From Thioalkalivibrio sp. (GTDB lineage Bacteria > Pseudomonadota > Gammaproteobacteria > Ectothiorhodospirales > Ectothiorhodospiraceae): a stretch of 11,708 nt of DNA. Each line of letters begins with the position of its first letter. The first letter of the stretch is position 1. Positions 5,422 through 11,708 of the stretch are shown here, in pieces. The notes under the pieces are model-generated. The model was not told where the DNA came from and ran no database searches. It was given only the letters and a program-made list of their open reading frames with translations. The translations under genes and the position numbers were made by a program. The DNA lies in contig SKQM01000057.1 of the NCBI GenBank assembly GCA_007119005.1, positions 1-11,708 on the forward strand, given 5' to 3'.

Positions 5422-6824
5422 GCACGATGCTCAAGGTGGTGGTGGTCGGACACACCAACACCGGCAAGACCTCTCTGCTGCGCACGCTCTCCCGCGATGA
5501 GCGCTTTGGCCAGGTCTCGGACGAGCCGGCGACGACCCGGCAGGTGGAAGGGATCCAGCTGCTGCTGTCCGATGGCGAGCCGGTGATGGTGCTGCTGGAC
5601 ACTCCGGGGCTGGAAGATCCGGATGGTGTGCTGGACGCACTGGACCAGCATGCGGGCACCGAGCGCTTCGACGCGCCCGAGCGGGTCCACCGGTTTCTCG
5701 AGTCTCCGGAAGCGGCGACGCACTACGAGCAGGAAGCCAAGGTTCTGCGCCAGATGCTGGAGAGCGACGCGGCGATCTACGTGATCGACTGCCGGGAGCC
5801 GGTGCTTGGCAAGTATCGTGAAGAGCTCACGATCCTCACCTATTGCGCCATTCCCGTGCTGCCGGTACTGAACTTTGTCGCGAGTTCGGCCAGCCGCGAG
5901 GCCGAGTGGCGCGAACAGCTCGCCCGGTTGAACCTGCACGCGGTGGTGGCCTTCGACACCGTGGTCTTCGACGAGGCGGGCGAGCGCCGGCTCTACGAGA
6001 AGCTGCGCACCCTGTTGGATGCCTTCGACCAGCCCCTGCTGCGGCTGATCGAGGATCGGCGGCAGCAGGGTGAGTGGCTGCGCCGGGCCGCCGCCGAGTA
6101 CCTGGCGGAACTGCTGATCGACACCGCCGGCTGCTTGCGGGTGATCCCCGGTGACCTCGAACCCGCGAAGATGCGTGAAATGATCCTGCGCAACCAGGAT
6201 GCAGTGCGGCAGCGCGAACAACGCAGTGTCGACGCGCTGCTGCGGCTGTTCCGGTTCAGCAGCCGGCACTACGAGCACCAGCACCTGCCGCTGGTCAACG
6301 GTTCCTGGGGCATGGATCTCTTCAACCCGGATGCGCTGAAACACTACGGGATCCGGATGGGCGGAGGGGCCGCGGCTGGCGCCGCCGCCGGGGCCGCGCT
6401 CGACGCAGCGACCCTAGGGGTAACGCTGGGTCTGGGCACACTGACCGGAACAGCCGTCGGCGCGCTGCTGGGTACCTCCATCCCGTTGCGGCAACGCATC
6501 TGGGGGCGATTGCACGGCTTCTCGGAGTGGCGGGTGTCGGACGACACCCTGCGTCTGCTGATGCTGCGGCAGATGTCTCTGACCCGCGCGCTACTGCATC
6601 GCGGCCATGCGGCCCAGGCGCCATTGGCGGGTACGGAATCGGCAGATGCCCGCTGGGGCCGGGAGCCTCTGCCAGCACCGGTGCGCGAGGCGCGCCTGAA
6701 GCCCCGCTGGTCCCGCCTCAATGCGGAGATCTTCGACCCCGCTCGCGGTGATCGCCACGTCGCCGTGCAGCGCCTGACCGAGGAAATCCTCGCCGCACTG
6801 GCCAGTGAAGAAGGCCGGCAGTAG
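5418..6824 (+). CDS. DUF3482 family GTPase (Era-like P-loop domain plus glycine-zipper segment)
   Basis: The product is 468 residues. The N-terminal GTPase domain has the P-loop GHTNTGKTS (11-19), a switch I candidate EPATTRQ (36-42) and G3 DTPG (61-64). After YVIDCREPVLGKYREEL (121-137) comes VLPVLNFVASS (147-157), where N/TKxD would be expected: the Asn is kept but the Lys and Asp are not. The C-terminal DUF3482 region carries RHYEHQHLPLVNGSWGMDLF (283-302) and a Gly/Ala-rich stretch GGGAAAGAAAGAALDAATLG ... GTAVGALLGTS (315-353) that looks like a glycine zipper able to insert into or associate with a membrane, followed by a basic patch (RQRIWGRLHGF). The ATG start sits inside the upstream stop (ATGA, 5418-5421). 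The pairing of DUF2868 and DUF3482 is one I recall from other proteobacteria. By analogy to other membrane-linked P-loop GTPases it may act on membranes or cell division, but no function is established. Confidence 0.88.
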   Translation: MSTMLKVVVVGHTNTGKTSLLRTLSRDERFGQVSDEPATTRQVEGIQLLLSDGEPVMVLLDTPGLEDPDGVLDALDQHAGTERFDAPERVHRFLESPEAATHYEQEAKVLRQMLESDAAIYVIDCREPVLGKYREELTILTYCAIPVLPVLNFVASSASREAEWREQLARLNLHAVVAFDTVVFDEAGERRLYEKLRTLLDAFDQPLLRLIEDRRQQGEWLRRAAAEYLAELLIDTAGCLRVIPGDLEPAKMREMILRNQDAVRQREQRSVDALLRLFRFSSRHYEHQHLPLVNGSWGMDLFNPDALKHYGIRMGGGAAAGAAAGAALDAATLGVTLGLGTLTGTAVGALLGTSIPLRQRIWGRLHGFSEWRVSDDTLRLLMLRQMSLTRALLHRGHAAQAPLAGTESADARWGREPLPAPVREARLKPRWSRLNAEIFDPARGDRHVAVQRLTEEILAALASEEGRQ

Positions 6825-6847
6825 GGTTAAAGTCGCGCGGTACTCCC

Positions 6848-7132
6848 CTAGATTTCGGGCACCTTGTCGGCGTTGGGCTCCCGGCGGCTGTCCCGTATCT
6901 CCTTTACCCGTTCCACGCCCTTGATGCGCTGGGCGTGGACGACGTCGAGCTTGCCCATGAGCTCCCGGCGTTCCTCTTCGTCCGGGTCCGCCTCGAGTTT
7001 TTCCCTGAGCTGCTGCTCCTTTTTCTTGAGCTTCTTGAGCACCTCGCGGATGCGCTCCAGCTCTTCGCGCTGGGCGACCCGATCCTTGTGCATGAAATCT
7101 GCCAGTTTGGCCAGGAGTTTCTTCGTCTTCAT
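6848..7132 (-). CDS. Small charged coiled-coil protein, unknown function
   Basis: The product is 94 residues, ATG at 7132-7130 and TAG at 6850-6848. It has no signal peptide, membrane helix or recognisable motif. It is about half Lys, Arg, Glu and Asp and predicts as two helices: about 3-47 (ELERIREVLKKLKKKEQQLR) and 52-82 (EEERRELMGKLDVVHAQRIK), with a turn at EADPDEE. This is an antiparallel hairpin or extended coiled-coil pattern. GGAG lies 9 nt before the start. The ATG overlaps the transporter stop by 4 nt (ATGA), so it is translationally coupled to the Na/Pi cotransporter gene. The transporter's PhoU-like tail is also helical, so an interaction is possible but only inferred. Codon use is like its neighbours. 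The opposite strand is also open in several frames, but the operon position and ribosome site favour this one. Confidence 0.78.
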   Translation of the reverse strand: MKTKKLLAKLADFMHKDRVAQREELERIREVLKKLKKKEQQLREKLEADPDEEERRELMGKLDVVHAQRIKGVERVKEIRDSRREPNADKVPEI

Positions 7133-8967
7133 CGGCTGGTCTCCCCGGCAGCTGCCTGTTCAGCGGGTTTCGACTCATGGGCGATCCGCTCGATGTCACG
7201 GTCATCGAGCGCGAGCGTCTCCTCTGCAATGCGGTCGCCAGGCTCGTCCGACACAAGCAGGGTACGGCTGGCGGCGATCAGTTTTTCACCGATCTCATAG
7301 GCGTAGGCGTCATCGTTCATCAGCGATGTGGCGATGTGTGGCGGTATCTGGCGGTCGCGGATCATCCGGTTGATGCTGTGCATGTGCTCGAGGCTCGACT
7401 TTTCGAGGCCAACTCTAAGCGAATCAAGTGACAGACTGGTTACAGCCCCCGGCTCCTCCGTGCGCAGTTGTCCGATCTCGCGCAGCAGCTTGGCGATCTG
7501 CACGCGGATGCCGTCGTAGTGCTCGCGCACGGGCGGGTTCGGCGAGACGCCATACCGTGACAGGTTCTTGTGCAGATGCTTGGTGGCCTTCACCGCCTCG
7601 ACGATTGCGCGGCTTGCCTGCTGCAGGTCGTACAGGCGTTCCGTCCAGTGCTCGGCGATTTCCCGCCCCTGCACCTCGCCGATGAACGCGACGATTGCGC
7701 TGTGCAGGCTCTTGATCTTCTTCTCGTAGATGTCGTCGACGTCGAGCGGCATGATCCGCCGGGTGTGCCGCACGGCTTCCGACAGCGACGCGTCGGAGTC
7801 GATCACTCGCCGGCGCAGGCTCATCCCGTGGGCGATAAGCGCATGGGCGTTGTCGTAAAGGTGGGCCACCTCGTTGCGCACCGCGGTCACCGCGGTGGCA
7901 GGTGTGTTCAGCGACTCCGGGAACAGGAACCGGGGCTGTTCCGCCGGCGGCGGCACATAGTGGACGTAGCGGATCAGCAGACGCTCGAGTTGCCGCACGA
8001 AGGGAGTCAGCAGCAAAACGCCGAGGAGGTTGAAGAGGGTGTGGAACAGCGCCAGTTTCAGCAGGAAGTCATCCTCGGCGATGCCGATCCAGCCACTTAT
8101 GAGATCCACCGCCCAGGCCATCTGGTCGATCAGCGCAATCGCCACCGCGGCCGTCATCACGTTGAACAGCACGTGCGCGACCGCGAGACGTTTTCCACCC
8201 ACGTTCGCGGTCAGGCCACCCAGCGCCGTGGTGAAGGCGCTCCCCAGGTTGGCGCCGATGGCAAGCGCGAGCGCGTTGTCATAGGTGACCTGGCCCGCCG
8301 CCAGCGCGGTGATGATCACCAGCAGGGTCGCGTGGCTGGACTGCATGATCACCGTGACCGCCATGCCGATCGCGGTGAACAGCAGCAGGCCGGCCAGGCC
8401 CGGTACCGCGAAGGCGGCGAGATCGAAGCCGTCCTGCAGGGCGTCGAAGCCCTCCTTCATGTAATGGATGCCGAGGAACAGGAAGCCGATGCCGAGGAGG
8501 AGATAGCCGATCCCCTTCAGTAGGCGGCTCCGGTTCAGCAGCAGGATCACCCCGAACACCAGCATCGGCATCGCATAGGCGGCGATGTCCACCCGCAGGC
8601 CAAGGCCCGCGATCAGCCAGGCGCCGGTGGTGGTGCCGAGGTTCGCACCCATGATGATCCCGATGCCTGCCGCGAGGCTGATCATCTCGGCGCTGACGAA
8701 GGAGATGGTCACCAGCGACACCAGTGTGCTGGACTGCATCAGGGTGGTGCTCGCGATCCCGAAGCCGATGCTCTTCCAGAGGCGATCGGTGGAGCGGCGC
8801 AGAACCGTCTCCAGCGCCCCGCCGGTGAACGCCTTGAAACCGGTCTCCAGAGAGATCATGCCGAACAGGAACAGCGCGACCCCCGCCGCAATTTCCTTCA
8901 GATCGGGGCTGACCCAGAAGCCGTAGCCCAGGACCAGGAAGACGGCCGTCAGCAGGATGCGTTGCAC
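7129..8967 (-). CDS. Na+/phosphate cotransporter family protein (NptA/PNaS type) with PhoU-like C-terminal domain
   Basis: The product is 612 residues. Two inverted Na_Pi_cotrans repeats are visible: repeat 1 with MQSSTLVSLVTISFV (QSS 78-80) and GANLGTTTGAW (107-117), and repeat 2 with MQSSHATLLVI (QSS 209-211) and GANLGSAFTTALGG (238-251). The QSS motifs are the known substrate/sodium site of this family. Roughly eight to ten hydrophobic segments fill residues 5-325. From about 350 to 590 the protein is soluble and helical, like PhoU, containing RNEVAHLYDNAHALIAHGM, AIVEAVKATKHLHKNLSRYG and a final MNDDAYAYEIGEKLI helix. The family moves inorganic phosphate with Na+; other bacterial members (YjbB) export phosphate, so direction is open. 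It starts at GTG 8967, 3 nt after the selU stop, with AGG close by. It ends in a 4-nt overlap with the small coiled-coil gene. It is probably co-transcribed with selU. Confidence 0.92.
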   Translation of the reverse strand: MQRILLTAVFLVLGYGFWVSPDLKEIAAGVALFLFGMISLETGFKAFTGGALETVLRRSTDRLWKSIGFGIASTTLMQSSTLVSLVTISFVSAEMISLAAGIGIIMGANLGTTTGAWLIAGLGLRVDIAAYAMPMLVFGVILLLNRSRLLKGIGYLLLGIGFLFLGIHYMKEGFDALQDGFDLAAFAVPGLAGLLLFTAIGMAVTVIMQSSHATLLVIITALAAGQVTYDNALALAIGANLGSAFTTALGGLTANVGGKRLAVAHVLFNVMTAAVAIALIDQMAWAVDLISGWIGIAEDDFLLKLALFHTLFNLLGVLLLTPFVRQLERLLIRYVHYVPPPAEQPRFLFPESLNTPATAVTAVRNEVAHLYDNAHALIAHGMSLRRRVIDSDASLSEAVRHTRRIMPLDVDDIYEKKIKSLHSAIVAFIGEVQGREIAEHWTERLYDLQQASRAIVEAVKATKHLHKNLSRYGVSPNPPVREHYDGIRVQIAKLLREIGQLRTEEPGAVTSLSLDSLRVGLEKSSLEHMHSINRMIRDRQIPPHIATSLMNDDAYAYEIGEKLIAASRTLLVSDEPGDRIAEETLALDDRDIERIAHESKPAEQAAAGETSR

Positions 8968-8970
8968 GGC

Positions 8971-10116
8971 CTAGCGACTCCGCCCGGTGGAAGGCAAGGG
9001 ACCGGAGGCCAATTGCTGCAGAAAGGCAAGCACCTCGTTGCGGCAACCGACAAACAGCGGTGCCCCCATGTCGCCCTGACGCCGCAGCGCGTGGTCGTAA
9101 AGAGGGTCGTAGTATTCGGCGAGCAGGGCCTCTATCCAACCCCGGTGCGCGTCTGCGGAGCCGGTCCGTGCCTGAACCTCGAGAGCCGCCGTGAGCATGT
9201 AGCGAAGTTCCTGGTGCCGCGCTCCGCCCAGCCGGTTGCGGATGCGATCCAGCGACGCCAGCAGTTCGGCGCCAAGGCGGGGCAGGGCCTGCTCCGCGCC
9301 GTGGTGCTCGGTGTATTCCACCAGGGGTTCGACCACGTAATCCTCAAGGGTGACCTGCACGCGGCTCTCCAACGACTCTTCGATGAACACCCGCGGAGCC
9401 GCCTTCATGTTCGTGAACAGCACGGGCGGAACCAGTCGGTGGCCGACCAGCTTGCTCTCGTCCTCGAGGACCACGGGGCGCGGTCCATCCGCTTCCTGCC
9501 GCGCCTGCAGACGCAGCAGCCGGATCGCCAGCGCATTCTCGAAGTCGATCTGGCTCGGCTGTCCACCGGGGCGGCGCCCGAATGCCGAGCCCCGATGTCG
9601 CGCGAGGCCTTCCAGATCGACCGCGTCGTCGAGTTGTTCGATCACGCGGGTCTTACCGGTACCGGTACGGCCGGACAGCAGGACCAGAGGGATTGTTGAG
9701 GCGGTCTTCTCCAGACTCTCCAGCAGGAAGCGCCGCATGGCCTTGTAGCCGCCCTGGACGCGCGGGATGGGCCTTCCGGCGTCGGCCAGCCATTCCTGCA
9801 CGAGGCCCGAGCGCATGCCGCCGCGGAAGCAGTAGAGGTGGCCGTCCGGGTGCCGCTCGCACCACTGAAGCCAGCCCCGCAGGCGCGCCTCGCGGGTCCT
9901 GCCACCGACCAGCGAGTGGCCCAGTTCGATCGCCGCCGGTTGTCCCTGCTCGTTGTAGCGCAGCCCGACATCGTGGCGCTCCGTATCCGTCAGCAACGGA
10001 AGATTGTGCGCATTGGGAAAGGCCCCCTGGGCAAACTCCACCGGCGCGCGGACGTCCAGCAGCGGGACGTCACGCAGGAAAAGTTCGCGGTAATGACTGG
10101 TCAGCGGTAGCGTCAT
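8971..10116 (-). CDS. selU: tRNA 2-selenouridine synthase SelU (MnmH)
   Basis: The product is 381 residues, a normal length for this enzyme. An N-terminal rhodanese domain (about 5-130) holds VPLLDVRAPVEFAQGAFPNA and the catalytic loop YCFRGGMRSG, with the active Cys at 96. The C-terminal P-loop domain (from about 142) has GRTGTGKT (149-156), then FGRRPGGQPSQIDFEN (179-194), LEDES (217-221) and VFIEESLESRV (243-253). The rhodanese/P-loop fusion is diagnostic. The enzyme converts the wobble 2-thiouridine of tRNA-Lys, -Glu and -Gln to 2-selenouridine, via a geranylated intermediate, using selenophosphate. The ATG at 10116 has only a weak GAG upstream, but the next residues match the family start. 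selD, which supplies selenophosphate, is not in the window. It is the first gene of a tight three-gene unit with the Na/Pi transporter and the coiled-coil protein. Confidence 0.95.
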   Translation of the reverse strand: MTLPLTSHYRELFLRDVPLLDVRAPVEFAQGAFPNAHNLPLLTDTERHDVGLRYNEQGQPAAIELGHSLVGGRTREARLRGWLQWCERHPDGHLYCFRGGMRSGLVQEWLADAGRPIPRVQGGYKAMRRFLLESLEKTASTIPLVLLSGRTGTGKTRVIEQLDDAVDLEGLARHRGSAFGRRPGGQPSQIDFENALAIRLLRLQARQEADGPRPVVLEDESKLVGHRLVPPVLFTNMKAAPRVFIEESLESRVQVTLEDYVVEPLVEYTEHHGAEQALPRLGAELLASLDRIRNRLGGARHQELRYMLTAALEVQARTGSADAHRGWIEALLAEYYDPLYDHALRRQGDMGAPLFVGCRNEVLAFLQQLASGPLPSTGRSR

Positions 10117-10251
10117 GATGGCTCTCGGCAGAGCTTATGATGTCGCCGCCGACAACGCCACAGCAGAGCGTGGATCGCCCACGAGCACTGTAGGGTGCGC
10201 GCAGCGCCTCGGGTCCACCATCGTCTGGCGCCAAAGTCGGACGACAAACGC
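10117..10251. other. Intergenic stretch upstream of selU
   Basis: This holds 135 nt between the pentapeptide gene stop and the selU start on the same strand. It must carry any selU promoter or pentapeptide terminator, but I see no clear -35/-10 pair and no stem with a T-run. A GC-rich segment at 10190-10220 (gtagggtgcgcgcagcgcc) could fold weakly. Confidence 0.35.
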
Positions 10252-11160
10252 TCAGTCACAGGTCCCGATGGAGCCAGTGGCACAAATCCGTCCGTCGATC
10301 CACACTGCCCGGTCGAGGATGGCCCCGTCGAGTGTCACGCCCGCGATGCTTGCCCCGGTCAGATTCACGAAGCTCAGATCCGCTCCGCTCAGGCGGGCTT
10401 CGGTCAGCACCGCATTCTGCAGTGCCGCTCCGGTGAGTTTGGCACCACGCAGATCGGCGCGGTCAAGCCGCGTTCGCTGCAAATCGGCATAGCTCAGGTC
10501 CGCGTCCACCAGCCGGGCGCCGTCGAGGCGCGAGCCCAGGAGATCGGTATTGCGCAGCAGGGCGCGACTCAGGTCGACCCCGCGCAGGTCCAGCCCGGGC
10601 ATGCGGCAGTAGCTCCAGTTCACTTCCGGGGCCGGCGGCAGGTGACACGCCGGCGGTGATGGCGGTTCGCCACGGTCCATCGCCCAGAAGAACAGGAGCA
10701 CAGCCACCAGGGTTGCAGAGGTCGCGACGATCCAGGGGGTGGGGCCGCGCATCGCTAGGTCCAGCGAGGCCTTTTGCCGCGACAGCCACTGCGCACGCTT
10801 CAGGCGGTGGCTGATTATTTCCGGGGGTTCGGGACGACGCCGGTCGGGGCCACGCCTGTCAGTGCCGAGAACCGCAGACGGGCTTTCTGCGCGCCGATCG
10901 CGCAAGCGTTCATCTTCGCGCAGACGGGCCTGCAGCAGACGTTCGTGGTCCGCGGGCGTGTCCGCATGCTTCAGTTCGTCAGGGATTAGCTGCGGCCGCT
11001 CCCGGATCGGCCGCCAGTCCTCCTGATCCTGACTGACCTCATCGTCCGGCGTCAGTCTCCCGATCAGTAGGAAACGCGAGATCAGGCCCGCAGGGTGAGG
11101 GCCGCGGATCTCGCCGTTGCGGCGGGTAAACCAGAGTTCCTGGGTACCGTCTCTGTCCAT
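10252..11160 (-). CDS. GYF_2-like domain, transmembrane, pentapeptide-repeat protein
   Basis: The product is 302 residues from ATG 11160. Residues 8-58 (ELWFTRRNGEIRGPHPAGLI ... EDWRPIRE) fit the GYF_2/DUF4339 pattern of an aromatic, R-x-G, GP and a final W. A charged linker follows (60-138) with RRGPDRRR. One membrane helix runs about 143-160 (IVATSATLVAVLLFFWAM). After a proline-rich stretch, about 18 pentapeptide repeats of A(D/N)LXX type run from 189 to 286 (LDLRGVDLSRALL ... LDGARLVDADLSYADL). The protein ends VWIDGRICATGSIGTCD, a closing cap with two Cys that I recall from other pentapeptide proteins. Topology is probably GYF domain in the cytoplasm and a right-handed beta-helix in the periplasm, where the cap Cys pair could form a disulfide; this is inferred. 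An upstream TTG (11220) extends the frame by 20 residues, but ATG 11160 starts just before the conserved domain and lies behind a possible promoter. No enzyme motif is seen; the role is unknown. Confidence 0.82.
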   Translation of the reverse strand: MDRDGTQELWFTRRNGEIRGPHPAGLISRFLLIGRLTPDDEVSQDQEDWRPIRERPQLIPDELKHADTPADHERLLQARLREDERLRDRRAESPSAVLGTDRRGPDRRRPEPPEIISHRLKRAQWLSRQKASLDLAMRGPTPWIVATSATLVAVLLFFWAMDRGEPPSPPACHLPPAPEVNWSYCRMPGLDLRGVDLSRALLRNTDLLGSRLDGARLVDADLSYADLQRTRLDRADLRGAKLTGAALQNAVLTEARLSGADLSFVNLTGASIAGVTLDGAILDRAVWIDGRICATGSIGTCD

Positions 11161-11338
11161 CGTGTCCAGGGCCGTCTCGCGCGCTGCCGAAAATCGTAGT
11201 GTAGCGTGTCGGCGCCCCAAGACGTGGGAGCGATTGCGGCCAGCGGCGAATCAAGGCCATGAAGGCTGTGGTGCCCGCAAGTGGACCCGGAGTGCTTTGC
11301 GCTAGTGTCCAGGGCCGCGCCACGAAGCCCGGATCGGC
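11161..11338. other. Intergenic stretch between cytochrome b-type gene and pentapeptide gene
   Basis: This holds 178 nt with no convincing gene. Apart from the possible promoter, the only structure I see is an imperfect GC stem near 11310-11332 (agggccgcgccacgaagccc on the + strand) just behind the cytochrome gene; it lacks a T-run, so it is not called a terminator. Confidence 0.4.
11193..11220 (-). promoter_or_regulatory. Possible sigma-70-type promoter for the pentapeptide gene
   Basis: On the minus strand TTGGGG (11220-11215) and TACGAT (11198-11193) are separated by 16 nt. The match is modest: 3 of 6 at -35 and 4 of 6 at -10. It would place transcription start about 25 nt before ATG 11160, which would rule out the TTG at 11220 as the start. 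Weak prediction only. Confidence 0.22.
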
Positions 11339-11708
11339 TCAGCTGAACAGCGCGTAGAGCATGAGCACGACCAGCATCACCCCTAGGCTGTTCACGACCA
11401 CCCCATAGACGCGTCCTGCCTTCAATGCACGTGGTGCGGGCTGCGTTTCGAGTTCCGTGAGTCGTCCTTCGCGCTGCAGCCTTTCGTATTCGTCCGGCCG
11501 TTCGTGCCGCAGTTCGTCCTCGGTTACGTACCCGGTGAACATCACGGTATCCATCGGGAATTTTTCCGCGCGCAAGTTGTTATGAAAGAGGTGGATCGTG
11601 AAGATGAAGCCCACGGCCAGCACCGCCTCGAGGCCGTGGATCAGCGCCGCGAGATTCAGGGACCACGGTGGCAGAAACCGCGTGAAGAACTCAGGGAACC
11701 ACAGGATC
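11339..11708 (-). CDS. Membrane cytochrome b-type subunit, C-terminal fragment (5' truncated by window)
   Basis: The minus-strand frame is open from the window edge to TGA 11341-11339; the GTG at 11623 is an internal Val codon, not the start. The visible part reads [20 protein letters not shown], then [24 protein letters not shown], then [21 protein letters not shown] and [15 protein letters not shown], and ends in a membrane helix ([19 protein letters not shown]). The two His (LIH and TIH) are 15 positions apart in one hydrophobic helix. This resembles the haem-ligating fourth helix of cytochrome b subunits of formate dehydrogenase/hydrogenase type. The [12 protein letters not shown] loop is one I associate with cytochrome b/b6-domain proteins in respiratory complexes of anaerobes and sulfur bacteria (from memory). 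It probably anchors a respiratory complex and exchanges electrons with quinones; the partner subunits lie outside the window. Confidence 0.65.
   Translation of the reverse strand, partial: ILWFPEFFTRFLPPWSLNLAALIHGLEAVLAVGFIFTIHLFHNNLRAEKFPMDTVMFTGYVTEDELRHERPDEYERLQREGRLTELETQPAPRALKAGRVYGVVVNSLGVMLVVLMLYALFS

Noticed and set aside
5331..6344. Minus-strand open frame (337 codons) opposite the DUF3482 GTPase
   Set aside because: It overlaps the P-loop GTPase coding frame; the Gln/His-rich composition is typical of antisense shadow translation.
6825..6847. Shared bidirectional terminator between the converging gene blocks
   Set aside because: There are only 23 nt and no stem-loop or T-run; transcription probably ends inside the opposing genes or by another mechanism.
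7570..8523. Plus-strand open frame (317 codons) opposite the Na/Pi transporter
   Set aside because: It is an antisense shadow; the transporter frame has QSS motifs, membrane helices and operon spacing.
11161..11220. TTG 11220 as the start of the pentapeptide-repeat protein
   Set aside because: The extra 20 residues have no family match, ATG 11160 directly precedes the GYF-like domain, and a possible promoter overlaps the TTG.

Overview
The window is a GC-rich, densely coded bacterial chromosome segment. Gene content fits a gammaproteobacterium, plausibly Chromatiales/Ectothiorhodospiraceae-like: selU (mnmH), a GcvR-type double-ACT protein, a DUF2868/DUF3482 gene pair, a RutE-type nitroreductase and REP-type palindromic repeats. 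The taxonomic placement is inference; there is no rRNA or marker gene here.

Left part (1-2637, + strand). The C-terminal end of a site-2-protease-like CBS protein is followed at 15 nt by a GcvR-type double-ACT protein (GTG start) and at 23 nt by a cytoplasmic GGDEF diguanylate cyclase with a long coiled-coil N-terminus (TTG start). They look like one transcription unit of sensory/regulatory proteins.

Repeat island (2638-3915). A RutE/HadB-family nitroreductase (2976-3566) stands alone between repeats of three unrelated palindromic families. These are two copies of a short hairpin with arms like GGGGACAGATT, one on each side of the gene; one 27-nt inverted pair with a 54-nt centre upstream; and a REP/REPIN cluster downstream. 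The cluster has one forward REP, then inverted copies expanded into a perfect 30-bp tandem array and a degenerate last copy. The forward copy and the first inverted copy differ at only two of 30 positions, and those two pair with each other in the predicted hairpin.

Middle (3916-6824, + strand). A DUF2868 polytopic membrane protein overlaps by 4 nt (ATGA) with a DUF3482 GTPase. The GTPase has a clear P-loop and DTPG but no canonical N/TKxD, and carries a glycine-zipper-like hydrophobic segment. The pair has no known function and is the best candidate for an undescribed system.

Right part (6848-11708, - strand). selU/mnmH, a Na+/Pi-cotransporter-family protein with a PhoU-like tail, and a 94-residue charged coiled-coil protein form a tight unit (3-nt gap, then a 4-nt overlap). 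Upstream of it are a GYF_2-like/TM/pentapeptide-repeat protein and the C-terminal end of a membrane cytochrome b-type subunit that runs off the window. The + and - gene blocks converge at 6825-6847.
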